From: Silanimonas sp044377035
Lineage (GTDB): Bacteria; Pseudomonadota; Gammaproteobacteria; Xanthomonadales; Xanthomonadaceae
Assembly: GCF_044377035.1 (NCBI RefSeq)
Contig: NZ_JBILJW010000009.1
Span: 1-64,000, forward strand
Direction: 5' to 3'
DNA length: 64,000 bases
Part shown: positions 52,294 to 60,813 of the stretch, piece by piece
Position numbering within the stretch: the stretch's first letter is position 1
Layout: the number at the start of each line of letters is the position of its first letter
Notes under the pieces: generated by a model
What the model was told of the DNA's origin: nothing
Seen by the model: the letters and a program-made list of their open reading frames with translations, nothing else
Databases searched by the model: none
Position numbers and translations under genes: made by a program

Positions 52294-54511
52294 TGCGGAT
52301 CAGGTTGCCGAAGTTGAGCGTCCACGTGTCGTTGCCGCGGTTGGTGCGGCCGTAGCCGAACAGGATCGGCCCGAACGGGCTGCTCATGCCGACGAACACG
52401 CCACCGGCGCGCGTCGAGCGCTCCCAGCTGAAATCGAGCGTTTCGTCGCCAACCTGACCGATCTCCGCACTGGCGCCAAGGTAGGTGGGCACGGCGAACA
52501 GCGCGTTCGCATCGCCGAGCCGGTAGTAGTAGACGGCCCGCCCGTAACCCAACGTCTCCCCGGTGAGGCTGCGCTCCAGCGTGCCCGACAGGTTGAGGAA
52601 GCCCCCGAGCGTGGAGAACGCCGCGAGGCCCGGCGGCGCGTCGCGCGTATCGGCCCATCGCGTGCCGAGCAGCAGGTGGTGCTTGCCGCGCGACAGCACC
52701 GAGTCGGAACGCCAGCGGGCCACCCAGCCTTCGCCGTCGGCACCCAGCACCGGCTCGTAGCGGTCGATCGACAGCACCGCGCGCGAGCCCTGGCTGGGGA
52801 AGCTCAGGCGGTCGAGCGTGTCCCACACCGCACGCGCGCCGAACGAACTCGTCTGCTCGGTGAGGTCTTCGACATCGAACGTACCCACCACCTCGCGACC
52901 GAGGAAGCGCGAGCGGCGCATCGTGGCTTCCAGCGCCCAGCGCGGATCGGTCTGCAGGCCCACGCGCACGCCGAACGTGGTGCGGGAGACGCGGAAATCC
53001 GCCACCCGCGTGGTGCCGAGCACAAAAGGCACGTCGAAAGCGCGGTAGCCGGTGTCGACGCCGGCGTAGAAGCGGCGGTCGAGGTCGATGGGGGCGAACC
53101 AGTCGGCGGACACTTCCATCACCTGGCCGAGGCGCAGCAGGGCGCGCAGCTCGTCACCATCGCCGCTCACGCCGGTCTTCAGCAGCTCGGCGGTGAGCTG
53201 GTAGTCGCTGCCGCCACGGAAGTCGTCGGAGATCTGCAGGCCGATGTTGAAGAACAGCGGGCCCCACGCCTTGTCGACCGGCAGCAGTTCGATGCCGGTC
53301 TGGCCATCGCGCTGCACTGGGCGCCAGCCGAGGCTCTGGTAGGCGCCCTCGGCATAGGTGCCGGCGACGGCGGCGTCGATCGCCTTGGGATCGAGCGGCC
53401 CACCCACCAGCCCTTGCGCGCGGTAGGCCACGAGGCGCTCCGTGCGCGAGCGGCCCGACGCCACGTCGACGAAAGCGATGGTCGTCGCGGGATCGAGCCG
53501 GGCGAAGCGCCGGCCGCTCCGCCACGCCGCGTACTCGGCTTCGGGCAGGGCGAGGTGGCGGAAACGCGGCGCTTCAGCCTCGGCGGCATCCACGCCCTTG
53601 CCGATCACCGACACCGACTCGTCGAAAGCCGCGCTGGAAAAGGTGCCCAACGGCGGCACGATCAGCACGTCGCCCGCCTCGAGGGCGGTGATGGAACGGT
53701 TGGTCTTCTCCTGCATCAGCACCGAGACCATCTGGTAGGCGACATCGAGCGGAGTGCGAATGTCCTCGCGTGCGAGCAGCGGGCTACCCACGTCCACCGC
53801 GATCACCACGTCGGCGCCCATCTCGCGCACCACGCCGACGGGAAGGTTGTCGACGATGCCGCCGTCGACGAGGATGCGGCCGTCGATCTCCGCCGGCGCG
53901 AACACCGCGGGCACCGCCATCGAGGCGCGCACCGCCATCGCCAGATCCCCTTCCGCGAACACCACGCGCTCGCCGCTGACGATGTCGGTGGCGATGGCGC
54001 GGAACGGGATCGGCAGGTCGTCGAAGTGCGCGGTCTGCGACGCGTCGAGCATCAGGCGTCGCAGCAGCAGGCCCAGCTTCTGCCCCTGCACGGCGCCGGA
54101 GGGCAGCACCGGCGCCCCGTCGCGCCAACCGGCTTCCAGCTCGGCGCGGTAGTTGAGCTGCGCCTCCTTGCGACGCATCGGCAGGCCGGCGCGGACCGGG
54201 TCGTCCTGGAACAGGTCCTGCCAATCGACCGAGGCGAGGGCGTCCTCGATCTCGGCAGGGCGCATGCCACTGGCGTACAGCGAACCCACCACCGCGCCCA
54301 TGCTGGTGCCAGCGATGGCACAGACGGGGATGCGCTCACGCTCCAGCACTTTCAGCACGCCGACGTGCGCGGCACCGCGCGCTCCGCCGCCGCCGAGCAC
54401 GAGGCCGACGCAGGGGCGTTCGCCCGTGGCTGTCGCCGGCGCGGCCGACAGCGCCGGGGCCAGTGCCAGCACGAGGGCCCCCAGCAGGGCCGAGAAAAAG
54501 GTTCGACGCAT
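52283..54511 (-). CDS. Patatin-like phospholipase with C-terminal outer-membrane barrel (PlpD-like, type Vd)
   Basis: A 742-residue protein. After the signal peptide (MRRTFFSALLGALVLALAPALSAAPA) comes a patatin domain with the oxyanion motif GGGGARGAAHVG (40-51), the nucleophile GTSMG (Ser70) and the DGG catalytic Asp (216). A POTRA-like linker and a ~16-strand barrel ending in FGPILFGYGRTNRGNDTWTLNFGNLI follow. PlpD-type proteins display or release a phospholipase from the outer membrane. GGAG-like bases precede the start at 54511. The gene is divergent from the GDSL autotransporter gene, and its 3' end overlaps ubiA. Confidence 0.93.
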   Translation of the reverse strand: MRRTFFSALLGALVLALAPALSAAPATATGERPCVGLVLGGGGARGAAHVGVLKVLERERIPVCAIAGTSMGAVVGSLYASGMRPAEIEDALASVDWQDLFQDDPVRAGLPMRRKEAQLNYRAELEAGWRDGAPVLPSGAVQGQKLGLLLRRLMLDASQTAHFDDLPIPFRAIATDIVSGERVVFAEGDLAMAVRASMAVPAVFAPAEIDGRILVDGGIVDNLPVGVVREMGADVVIAVDVGSPLLAREDIRTPLDVAYQMVSVLMQEKTNRSITALEAGDVLIVPPLGTFSSAAFDESVSVIGKGVDAAEAEAPRFRHLALPEAEYAAWRSGRRFARLDPATTIAFVDVASGRSRTERLVAYRAQGLVGGPLDPKAIDAAVAGTYAEGAYQSLGWRPVQRDGQTGIELLPVDKAWGPLFFNIGLQISDDFRGGSDYQLTAELLKTGVSGDGDELRALLRLGQVMEVSADWFAPIDLDRRFYAGVDTGYRAFDVPFVLGTTRVADFRVSRTTFGVRVGLQTDPRWALEATMRRSRFLGREVVGTFDVEDLTEQTSSFGARAVWDTLDRLSFPSQGSRAVLSIDRYEPVLGADGEGWVARWRSDSVLSRGKHHLLLGTRWADTRDAPPGLAAFSTLGGFLNLSGTLERSLTGETLGYGRAVYYYRLGDANALFAVPTYLGASAEIGQVGDETLDFSWERSTRAGGVFVGMSSPFGPILFGYGRTNRGNDTWTLNFGNLIRNED

Positions 54512-54647
54512 TCGTTTCCACTCCGGTGGTTCGCCGTGAATGATGCCCGGTCGCAGACCAAGGACCGCATTCATGCCGCATCGCAGCATGAATTCCCGGC
54601 ATCCAGCCCAACGGACGGCGGCGTATGGCGGGCACCCGTAACTTTGT

Positions 54648-54653
54648 TTTAAT
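54648..54653 (+). promoter_or_regulatory. Candidate -10 box for the autotransporter esterase gene
   Basis: In the 218-base space between the divergent patatin and esterase genes, one AT-rich patch stands out from a GC-rich background: GTAACTTTGTTTTAATGTGACC at 54639-54660. TTTAAT (54648-54653) is a fair -10 match for rightward transcription, about 77 bases before the start codon. No good -35 is visible. The rest of the space shows no other structure. Confidence 0.3.
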
Positions 54654-54729
54654 GTGACCCCCGTCGCGGCCCCTCCCGGCGACCGCGCCTTGCTGCCACC
54701 CCTCGTTCCGTCCTGTCCAGGAGTTACCG

Positions 54730-56592
54730 ATGCCCCGCACCCGTCTCATCGTCGGCGCCGTCGCGCTGGCCCTCGCCGCTTCGTCGGCCCACGCGCAGCG
54801 CTTCAGCCGCGTCGTCAGCTTCGGCGACAGCCTGTCGGACGCCGGCAACATCGGCCTCGCTCCCGGTGCAGCAGGCGGCCTCGGCGGCGCGTTCGGCCCG
54901 AGCCAGAGCTTCACCACCAACCCCGACCCGGTGATGGTCGAGCTGCTGGCGCGCTACTTCGGTTACGCCAACGGCCCGTCGCTGGCCGGCGGCACCAACT
55001 TCGCCTGGGGCGGCGCCTGCGCCCGCCCGGCCTCGGCCGCGCCCTGCACCAACAACCCGAACCCGGTCACGCGCCTCGACGCGCAGATCGGCAGTGGCCT
55101 CACTGGCGGCGTCGCCGACCCGCGCGCCCTTTACACGGTGTGGATGGGTGCGAACGACCTGTTCGGCGCCATCCCGGTGTGGGCCTCGAACCCGGCCACC
55201 GCTTCGGCCAACGCCTCGGTCGGCGGCATTCCGGTCGCGCAGGCCGTCGTCGGCCAGGTCGGCCGCCTGCAGGCCGCTGGCGCGCGCTACATCGTCGTGC
55301 TGAACCTCCCGGACCTCGGCGTCACGCCGCAGTTCTCGTCCGGCCCGGCCGCCGCCGCCGGCCCGCTCGCCTCGCTGGCGACCGTCAGCTTCAATGGCGC
55401 GCTGTCGCAGGGACTGTCGCAGCTCGGCACCGGCGTGATTCCGGTCAACGTGTTCGGCCTGGTGAACGAAGTGCGCGCCAACCCGGCGGCATTCGGCTTC
55501 ACCAACGTCACCGGCGTGGCATGCACCACCAGCAGCTCCATCCTCTGCACGCCGAACTCGCTGGCGGCGCCGAACGCCAACAACACCTACCTGTTCGCGG
55601 ACGGCGTGCACCCGACGGGTGCGGCGCACCGCCTGCTGGCCGAAGTGGCCGTTGCCACCATCAACGCCCCGACCATCGTCTCGATGGCGCCGGAAACCGC
55701 CATCGCCGCCTATGACGACCACGGCGGCGCGATCGCCAATGGCCTGTTCGACGAGTACCGCTTCGACCGCGAGGACGGCACCGTGCGCGGCTACTTCCGC
55801 GCCACGGGTTCGAGCGGCGACATCACCGGCTCCAGCTTCGCGCCGGGCGGCGACACCAGCGGTTTCAGCCTGACCGGCGGCGCCAACTACCAGGTCAGCG
55901 AGACCTTCACCTTCGGCGTCGCGGCCAGCATCGGCAACCAGAACCTCGACCCGACGGGCGGCCGCATCGACGGCAACACCGTGCTGTTCTCCGGCTACGG
56001 CGTGGTGAACTTCGGCGGCTTCTACATCAATGCCATCGCCAGCGGCGGCAGCACCAACCTCGACCTGGCGCGCACCATCGTGCTCGGCCCGACGGTGCGT
56101 GCAGAGACGGGCGAAACCGACGCCGACCATCTCGCCGGCGAGCTCGGCATCGGCTACGTGTTCAAGGGCGAGAACCTGACCCACGGCCCGTTCGCCGGCA
56201 TCATCTGGCAGGAAGTGACCGTCGGCCAGTTCTCCGAGGACGCCATCACCTCGACCGCGATGAACTTCCAGGAGTTCACCCGCGAGTCGATGGTCACGCG
56301 CTTCGGTTACCAGGCCAAGGCCGACTTCGGCACGCTGCAGCCGTTCGCGCGCATCGCGTGGAACAGCGAGGACGAGGCCGGCGGCACGGTCGTCAATGCC
56401 GGTTCGAACAGCATGGGCGGCCGCTTCGCGCTTGACGGCTTCCGTCCGGCCGAGGATTGGACCAGCGCCGACATCGGCCTCGGCTTCACCTTCTCGGAGC
56501 GCTTCAGCGGCCATGTCACCTACACCGGCCGCTTCGGCGACGACGTGGTGGACCGCGATGCCCTCAGCCTCGGCGTGACGATGAGCTTCTGA
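54730..56592 (+). CDS. GDSL esterase autotransporter (EstA-like, type Va)
   Basis: A 620-residue protein with a signal peptide (MPRTRLIVGAVALALAASSAHA) preceded by CAGGAG. The passenger is a GDSL hydrolase: block I FGDSLSDAGN (Ser34), Gly in GGTNFAWGG, block III WMGANDLF with the Asn, and the catalytic Asp-His in DGVHPTG (residues ~291-294). The C-terminal ~300 residues form the autotransporter barrel and end in Phe (SLGVTMSF). Such enzymes (EstA of Pseudomonas) are held on the outer membrane and hydrolyse esters, aiding growth on lipids and surface behaviour. It is divergent from the patatin gene and followed by a hairpin terminator. Confidence 0.95.
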   Translation: MPRTRLIVGAVALALAASSAHAQRFSRVVSFGDSLSDAGNIGLAPGAAGGLGGAFGPSQSFTTNPDPVMVELLARYFGYANGPSLAGGTNFAWGGACARPASAAPCTNNPNPVTRLDAQIGSGLTGGVADPRALYTVWMGANDLFGAIPVWASNPATASANASVGGIPVAQAVVGQVGRLQAAGARYIVVLNLPDLGVTPQFSSGPAAAAGPLASLATVSFNGALSQGLSQLGTGVIPVNVFGLVNEVRANPAAFGFTNVTGVACTTSSSILCTPNSLAAPNANNTYLFADGVHPTGAAHRLLAEVAVATINAPTIVSMAPETAIAAYDDHGGAIANGLFDEYRFDREDGTVRGYFRATGSSGDITGSSFAPGGDTSGFSLTGGANYQVSETFTFGVAASIGNQNLDPTGGRIDGNTVLFSGYGVVNFGGFYINAIASGGSTNLDLARTIVLGPTVRAETGETDADHLAGELGIGYVFKGENLTHGPFAGIIWQEVTVGQFSEDAITSTAMNFQEFTRESMVTRFGYQAKADFGTLQPFARIAWNSEDEAGGTVVNAGSNSMGGRFALDGFRPAEDWTSADIGLGFTFSERFSGHVTYTGRFGDDVVDRDALSLGVTMSF

Positions 56593-56620
56593 TCGAAGGC
56601 ACCGGCGCAAACCGGTTGAA

Positions 56621-56650
56621 CGAAGGCCGCCTCCGGGCGGCCTTCGTCAT
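56621..56650 (+). terminator. Intrinsic terminator after the autotransporter gene
   Basis: A perfect 11-bp stem (56621-56631 and 56636-56646) with loop TCCG is followed by TCATTCT. It begins 29 bases after the stop codon. The stem sequence is similar in type to the rho terminator (GAAGGCC / GGCCTTC). Confidence 0.8.
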
Positions 56651-56667
56651 TCTGGCATCCTGCCCCC

Positions 56668-57018
56668 ATGCCCGACCCTGACTTCGCGGCGCTGGTGCAG
56701 CGCCAGCTCGACGCCTACAACACCCGCGACGCGGCGGCATTCGCCGCCTGCTTCAGCGCCGACGTGCGCTGCCAGCGCCATCCGGACGAAGCGCCGTTCC
56801 TGCAGGGCCGCGAGGCGCTGCGGACCTTCTACGCGCGCGAGCGCTTCGTCCATGCGGGCCTGCACGCCCGGCTGCTGCACCGGATCGACCTGGGCCGACG
56901 CGTCCTCGACCACGAACACGTCGTCGGCCTGCCGGGCGGCGAGCGCGAAGTCGTCGCGGTCTACGAGCAGGGAGCGGACGGCCTGATCGGCCGGGTGTGG
57001 TTCATCGCGCCGGCCTGA
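56668..57018 (+). CDS. NTF2/SnoaL-like protein (steroid delta-isomerase-like)
   Basis: A 116-residue protein of the NTF2-like fold: FAALVQRQLDAYNTRDAAAFAACFSADVRCQRHPDEAPFLQGREALRTFYAREF-like start, a central HRIDLGRRVLDHEHVVGLPGG, and a C-terminal VAVYEQGADGLIGRVWFIA. The family holds small hydrolases, isomerases and binding modules. It is separate from the upstream transcript (terminator at 56621-56650), so it needs its own promoter. It is convergent with tamB, 21 bases away. The function is unknown. Confidence 0.83.
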   Translation: MPDPDFAALVQRQLDAYNTRDAAAFAACFSADVRCQRHPDEAPFLQGREALRTFYARERFVHAGLHARLLHRIDLGRRVLDHEHVVGLPGGEREVVAVYEQGADGLIGRVWFIAPA

Positions 57019-57039
57019 GCCCACCTCGCGGCGGGCGGC

Positions 57040-60000
57040 TCAGTCGCGCTCGAACTTCGCTTCGAGCTCGATGCGCTGCTCGATGCCGGTTTCAACCTGC
57101 GCGGCCAACCAGCGCCGCAGCGCGTAGGTGACAGTGACCACCTGTCCGGTGCCCGAGAGCGCCATGCCGTAACTGACGTAGAGCTTCGGCGTGATGCGCT
57201 TGCCGACGGTGAGCGCGGTGCCGCCCAGCGCGCGCGACTCGCCGACGCTGGCGGTGTCCAGCCCGACCTTCCCGGCCACCGCCTGGGCCACGGCACTGCC
57301 CCCGAGCGAGGTGGCGGCCTGCTCCAGCTGGGCCGCGTCGTTGCCGTCGGCGGACGCCAACGGACGGCCGAACATCAGCCACGACAGCGCCTCGGCCTGC
57401 GGCAGCGCGGGGCGCGACCAGACATCAACGATCGGCGAAACGCCGGTGCCGGTGACGGCCACGCCGACTTCCGGTTCGGAATCCGGGCGCACGGCGCGCA
57501 CGTCGATGGTGGGCTCGTCGATCGCGACATTGCCCCAGCGCAGCGTGCCGCGCTCGAGGTCGAGCTGCTGGCCGTAGGCGCGGACTTCACCGGCCAGCTC
57601 AAGCGTGCCGCGGGCGCGGGGCTCGCGGTCGATGCGGTCGCGGAGCTTCAACTCGCCGGACAGGCGGCCATCGAAGCCGAAGCCACGCAGGCGCACGTCG
57701 TCGCCGAGCGCGACGGTGAAATCGGCATCCAGTTGCAGGCCCGCCGCGGAGGCCTCGGCGGTCGGATCATCGATGACCACGACATCGGGCGAGGCCGCCG
57801 CGCCCTGCTCGAAACGGTCGAGCGCGAGCTCGGCACGCGGAACATCGATGCGGCCGCGCAGCCGGGCCACGCCGTCGGCCACCTCGAGATCGAGCGCCGG
57901 GCTGATCCACGCGCGACCATCCGGCGTGTCGAGCACGCGCACGTCGGTGCCGCGGATCGTCACCCGGTTCGGGCGGTCGTCCTCGCTCCACTGGCCGGCA
58001 ATCTCCAGCGCGCCGTCGCCGGTCGGCAGACGCCCGCGCAGCCGAAGCTGACCGTCTTCGCCGCCTTCGATGCGCAGCTCGCCCTCGTCGATGGCGATGC
58101 CGAGCGCCGGCAGTTCGACGGCAAAGGGCGCCGCGGCCAGCGCACCTTGCCAGCGCGGCGCCTCGACGGTGCCAGAGAGGACGAGGCGCCCGTCGATGGT
58201 GCCGCGCGGCGCGACGAGATCGGCGCTGACGACTTCGAGCAGGCTCAGGTCCGTGGCGCGCAGGGCGATCTGGCCGTCCAGCACCCCCGCGGCATCGGCC
58301 GAGGCGCGCGCTTCGAGCCGGCCATCCGGCAGCAGGTCGGCGCGCAGGTCGACGCGCCAGCCGTCCGACTGCGTGGCCTCGAGCACGAGGCCGTTCCACC
58401 CGAACACCGTCTCCGGCGCGACGCCACCCACGCGCAGGCGGCCCTGCGGCGCATCGACGCGGGCGGTGGTGACAACACTGCCGTCGACCCAACGCCGCGC
58501 GGCCTGCAGCGCCACGAGGCCACTGGGCGCCAGCGGGGTGTCGAGATCGTCGGGAAGGAAGGGCGCGAGCCACGCGAGGTCGAGTGCCTCCCCGGCAAGG
58601 CGCGCGTCGTCGGCATCGCCTTCCGCGCAGAGACGACCGCTCTTGGCGAGCCGCAGGCAGACCGGCGATGGCAGGGACCAGTCGGCACCGCGCCAGGCCA
58701 TGGTGGCGGGAGCGTCGAGCGCGAGGAGCGGCAACGCGGGCAACTCGCCGTCGAGCGTGTCGAGCGTGAGTTCGCCGCGTTCGAAGCCATCGCTGCTGCG
58801 CCACGCGCCGCGCGCCTCAAGGCGACCGCGCGCGCCGGCCGTCGGTGCCGGCAGGTTGGGCGCGTCGATGCCCCGGGCGGCGAGGGTGAAGCGCCCGCTG
58901 TCGACGCGTCCCTCCAGCGCGAGCTCGATCGACGCGATGCGGGACTTGCCCTGCGCCAGCGCGTCGGCGCGCACCGCGATGCGGCCATCGCCGCGCGCCG
59001 GCAGGGAACCACGGGCGGTGAGGCGCTGCAGGGTGACGTCCTGCCAGCCGCCGTCGAGCAAGGCGAGATCCACCTCGATCGCGGGCCGCTCGGCAGTGCC
59101 CGACACCTGCAGGCGACCATCGAGCACGCCGCGGGCGCCATCGAGCCAGGGCGCCACCTCCAGCGTGCGGAGCGCGACTTCCAGATCCAGCGCGGGAGCC
59201 AAGGCGCCGTCGACGGCGACGCGGCCTTCGCCCAGCGCGAGCTCGGCCTGGACCTGCAGCGCGTTGCCGCGGGCCTCCACCTGCGCTTCGCCGTCGATGC
59301 GCTGGCCGCGCAGAGTACCGGTGAGCGACGCGAGCTCCGCGACGTAGCGCAGCGGCCCGTCGGCCGGCGCGGCACCGTCGACGCGCAACGTCCCCTCGAT
59401 CCGGCCCGGCCACTCCGGCGCCAGCCACGCCGGGTCCAGTTCGCGCATCGTGGCGTCGAGCGCGAATGCCGCCGTGGCATCGCGCGCATAGCGTGCTTCG
59501 CCCTCGAGGGAACCGCCGGGCGTCGCCAGCGTGAACGGCGCGAGCACGATGGCCTCGGCGTCGCCGCGAGCCAATCCGGTGAGCGTGGCCCGCTGTCCGC
59601 CGCGCGCGAGGTCGAGATCGAGCTCGGCCGACCAATCATCGACGTGGCCCGCGAACGTGGCCGTGCCATCCGCCTGCACCCGCGCCTCGCCCTCGCCCCA
59701 CGACACGGCATCGACGCGCGCGACGAGGTCGGCGGCGCCGTCATCGAGTCCATAGGTGCCCGTCAGGTCGACGCGGCCGTCGAGCAGGGACAGGGCCAGG
59801 GGTTCGGCATGCAGCACGCCGTCGTGCAGCCGCAGGCGCGAATCACGCAGCGCCACGTCCACACCGTCCTGCGCGACGCGCCCGGTCAGGCCGACGCGGA
59901 GACCGGGCGTCGCCACCAGCTCGTCACCGGGGGCGGCGGCGACGCTGTGAGCCCGGAGCGTGGCGTCGATGGGGGCCTGAACGGGCAGGCCGAGCGAGGC

Positions 60001-60813
60001 GATTTCGAGCTGCGTCGCATCGAGCGCGAAGCTCCAGCCCAGCGTGTCGAGCCGCGCGGCGTCCTGCCAGTCGAAGGCCATCCGCAGGGGGCCGCCGGTG
60101 CGGCCTTCGAGCGTGGCTCGGCCCGTCGCGAGCGTGCCGTCGAGCCGCAGCGCCATGCGCGCGCCTGCCGCGAGTTCGCCATCGAGCGCGAGTCGCGTGG
60201 CGAAGTCCTCCGAAGGGAGGTACTGCAGTGCGCCACGCACGCGGCCCTGCGGTGCTTCGAGTTCGAGTGAGTCCAGCGCAAGACGGCCGGGCTGCAGCGC
60301 GAGCGCGCCCGCCACGCGGTCGATCACGATCGGCGGCGACGCCTCGCCGGCCGGCTGCACGACGATGTCGCGGACCTCGACGGTGTCGACGCGCACCGAG
60401 ATCGGCAGGTCGAGCCGGGGCAGCATCCCCGGCCACGACGGCGTCGGCTCGTCGGGCACGTCCTTGGGCCACACGCGCACTCCGCGCAGCCGCAGCGACG
60501 CGAGATTCACCGTCGGCTCGCCAAGCCCGGGAGGGCGGGGCGTGGCGTCCAGCACGCCGATCTCGACGCGCACGGTCGCGTCCTCGTACACCACGTCGCG
60601 CAGGCGCAGACCGCCGGCGAGACTGCCCTCTCGGCCGCCGATGCGCAGGGTGCCCTCGGGCAGCGCGGCGATCACGCGATCCAGCGCGGCATCGCGCCCA
60701 CCCCCGCTACCCAGCAGCCACCACCCGCCAAGAGCGGCGGCCGCGATCAGCGCGACACCGCCCAGCCAGGCCCAGCGCCACAGTCGCGCGGCGTGCACTC
60801 GCAGCGACGCCAT
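57040..60813 (-). CDS. tamB: Translocation and assembly module protein TamB
   Basis: A 1,257-residue protein, the expected length. An N-terminal membrane anchor (RLWRWAWLGGVALIAAAALGGWWLLG) is followed by a very long strand-rich periplasmic region of the AsmA/VPS13-like kind, and by the C-terminal DUF490 domain. The latter includes LELAGEVRAYGQQLDLERGTLRWGNVAIDEPTIDVRAVR and VDVWSRPALPQAEALSWLMFGRPL. TamB works with outer-membrane TamA in assembly of autotransporters and in phospholipid transport between membranes. The start at 60813 shares one base with the tamA stop. Two type V secreted proteins are encoded nearby. Confidence 0.95.
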   Translation of the reverse strand: MASLRVHAARLWRWAWLGGVALIAAAALGGWWLLGSGGGRDAALDRVIAALPEGTLRIGGREGSLAGGLRLRDVVYEDATVRVEIGVLDATPRPPGLGEPTVNLASLRLRGVRVWPKDVPDEPTPSWPGMLPRLDLPISVRVDTVEVRDIVVQPAGEASPPIVIDRVAGALALQPGRLALDSLELEAPQGRVRGALQYLPSEDFATRLALDGELAAGARMALRLDGTLATGRATLEGRTGGPLRMAFDWQDAARLDTLGWSFALDATQLEIASLGLPVQAPIDATLRAHSVAAAPGDELVATPGLRVGLTGRVAQDGVDVALRDSRLRLHDGVLHAEPLALSLLDGRVDLTGTYGLDDGAADLVARVDAVSWGEGEARVQADGTATFAGHVDDWSAELDLDLARGGQRATLTGLARGDAEAIVLAPFTLATPGGSLEGEARYARDATAAFALDATMRELDPAWLAPEWPGRIEGTLRVDGAAPADGPLRYVAELASLTGTLRGQRIDGEAQVEARGNALQVQAELALGEGRVAVDGALAPALDLEVALRTLEVAPWLDGARGVLDGRLQVSGTAERPAIEVDLALLDGGWQDVTLQRLTARGSLPARGDGRIAVRADALAQGKSRIASIELALEGRVDSGRFTLAARGIDAPNLPAPTAGARGRLEARGAWRSSDGFERGELTLDTLDGELPALPLLALDAPATMAWRGADWSLPSPVCLRLAKSGRLCAEGDADDARLAGEALDLAWLAPFLPDDLDTPLAPSGLVALQAARRWVDGSVVTTARVDAPQGRLRVGGVAPETVFGWNGLVLEATQSDGWRVDLRADLLPDGRLEARASADAAGVLDGQIALRATDLSLLEVVSADLVAPRGTIDGRLVLSGTVEAPRWQGALAAAPFAVELPALGIAIDEGELRIEGGEDGQLRLRGRLPTGDGALEIAGQWSEDDRPNRVTIRGTDVRVLDTPDGRAWISPALDLEVADGVARLRGRIDVPRAELALDRFEQGAAASPDVVVIDDPTAEASAAGLQLDADFTVALGDDVRLRGFGFDGRLSGELKLRDRIDREPRARGTLELAGEVRAYGQQLDLERGTLRWGNVAIDEPTIDVRAVRPDSEPEVGVAVTGTGVSPIVDVWSRPALPQAEALSWLMFGRPLASADGNDAAQLEQAATSLGGSAVAQAVAGKVGLDTASVGESRALGGTALTVGKRITPKLYVSYGMALSGTGQVVTVTYALRRWLAAQVETGIEQRIELEAKFERD

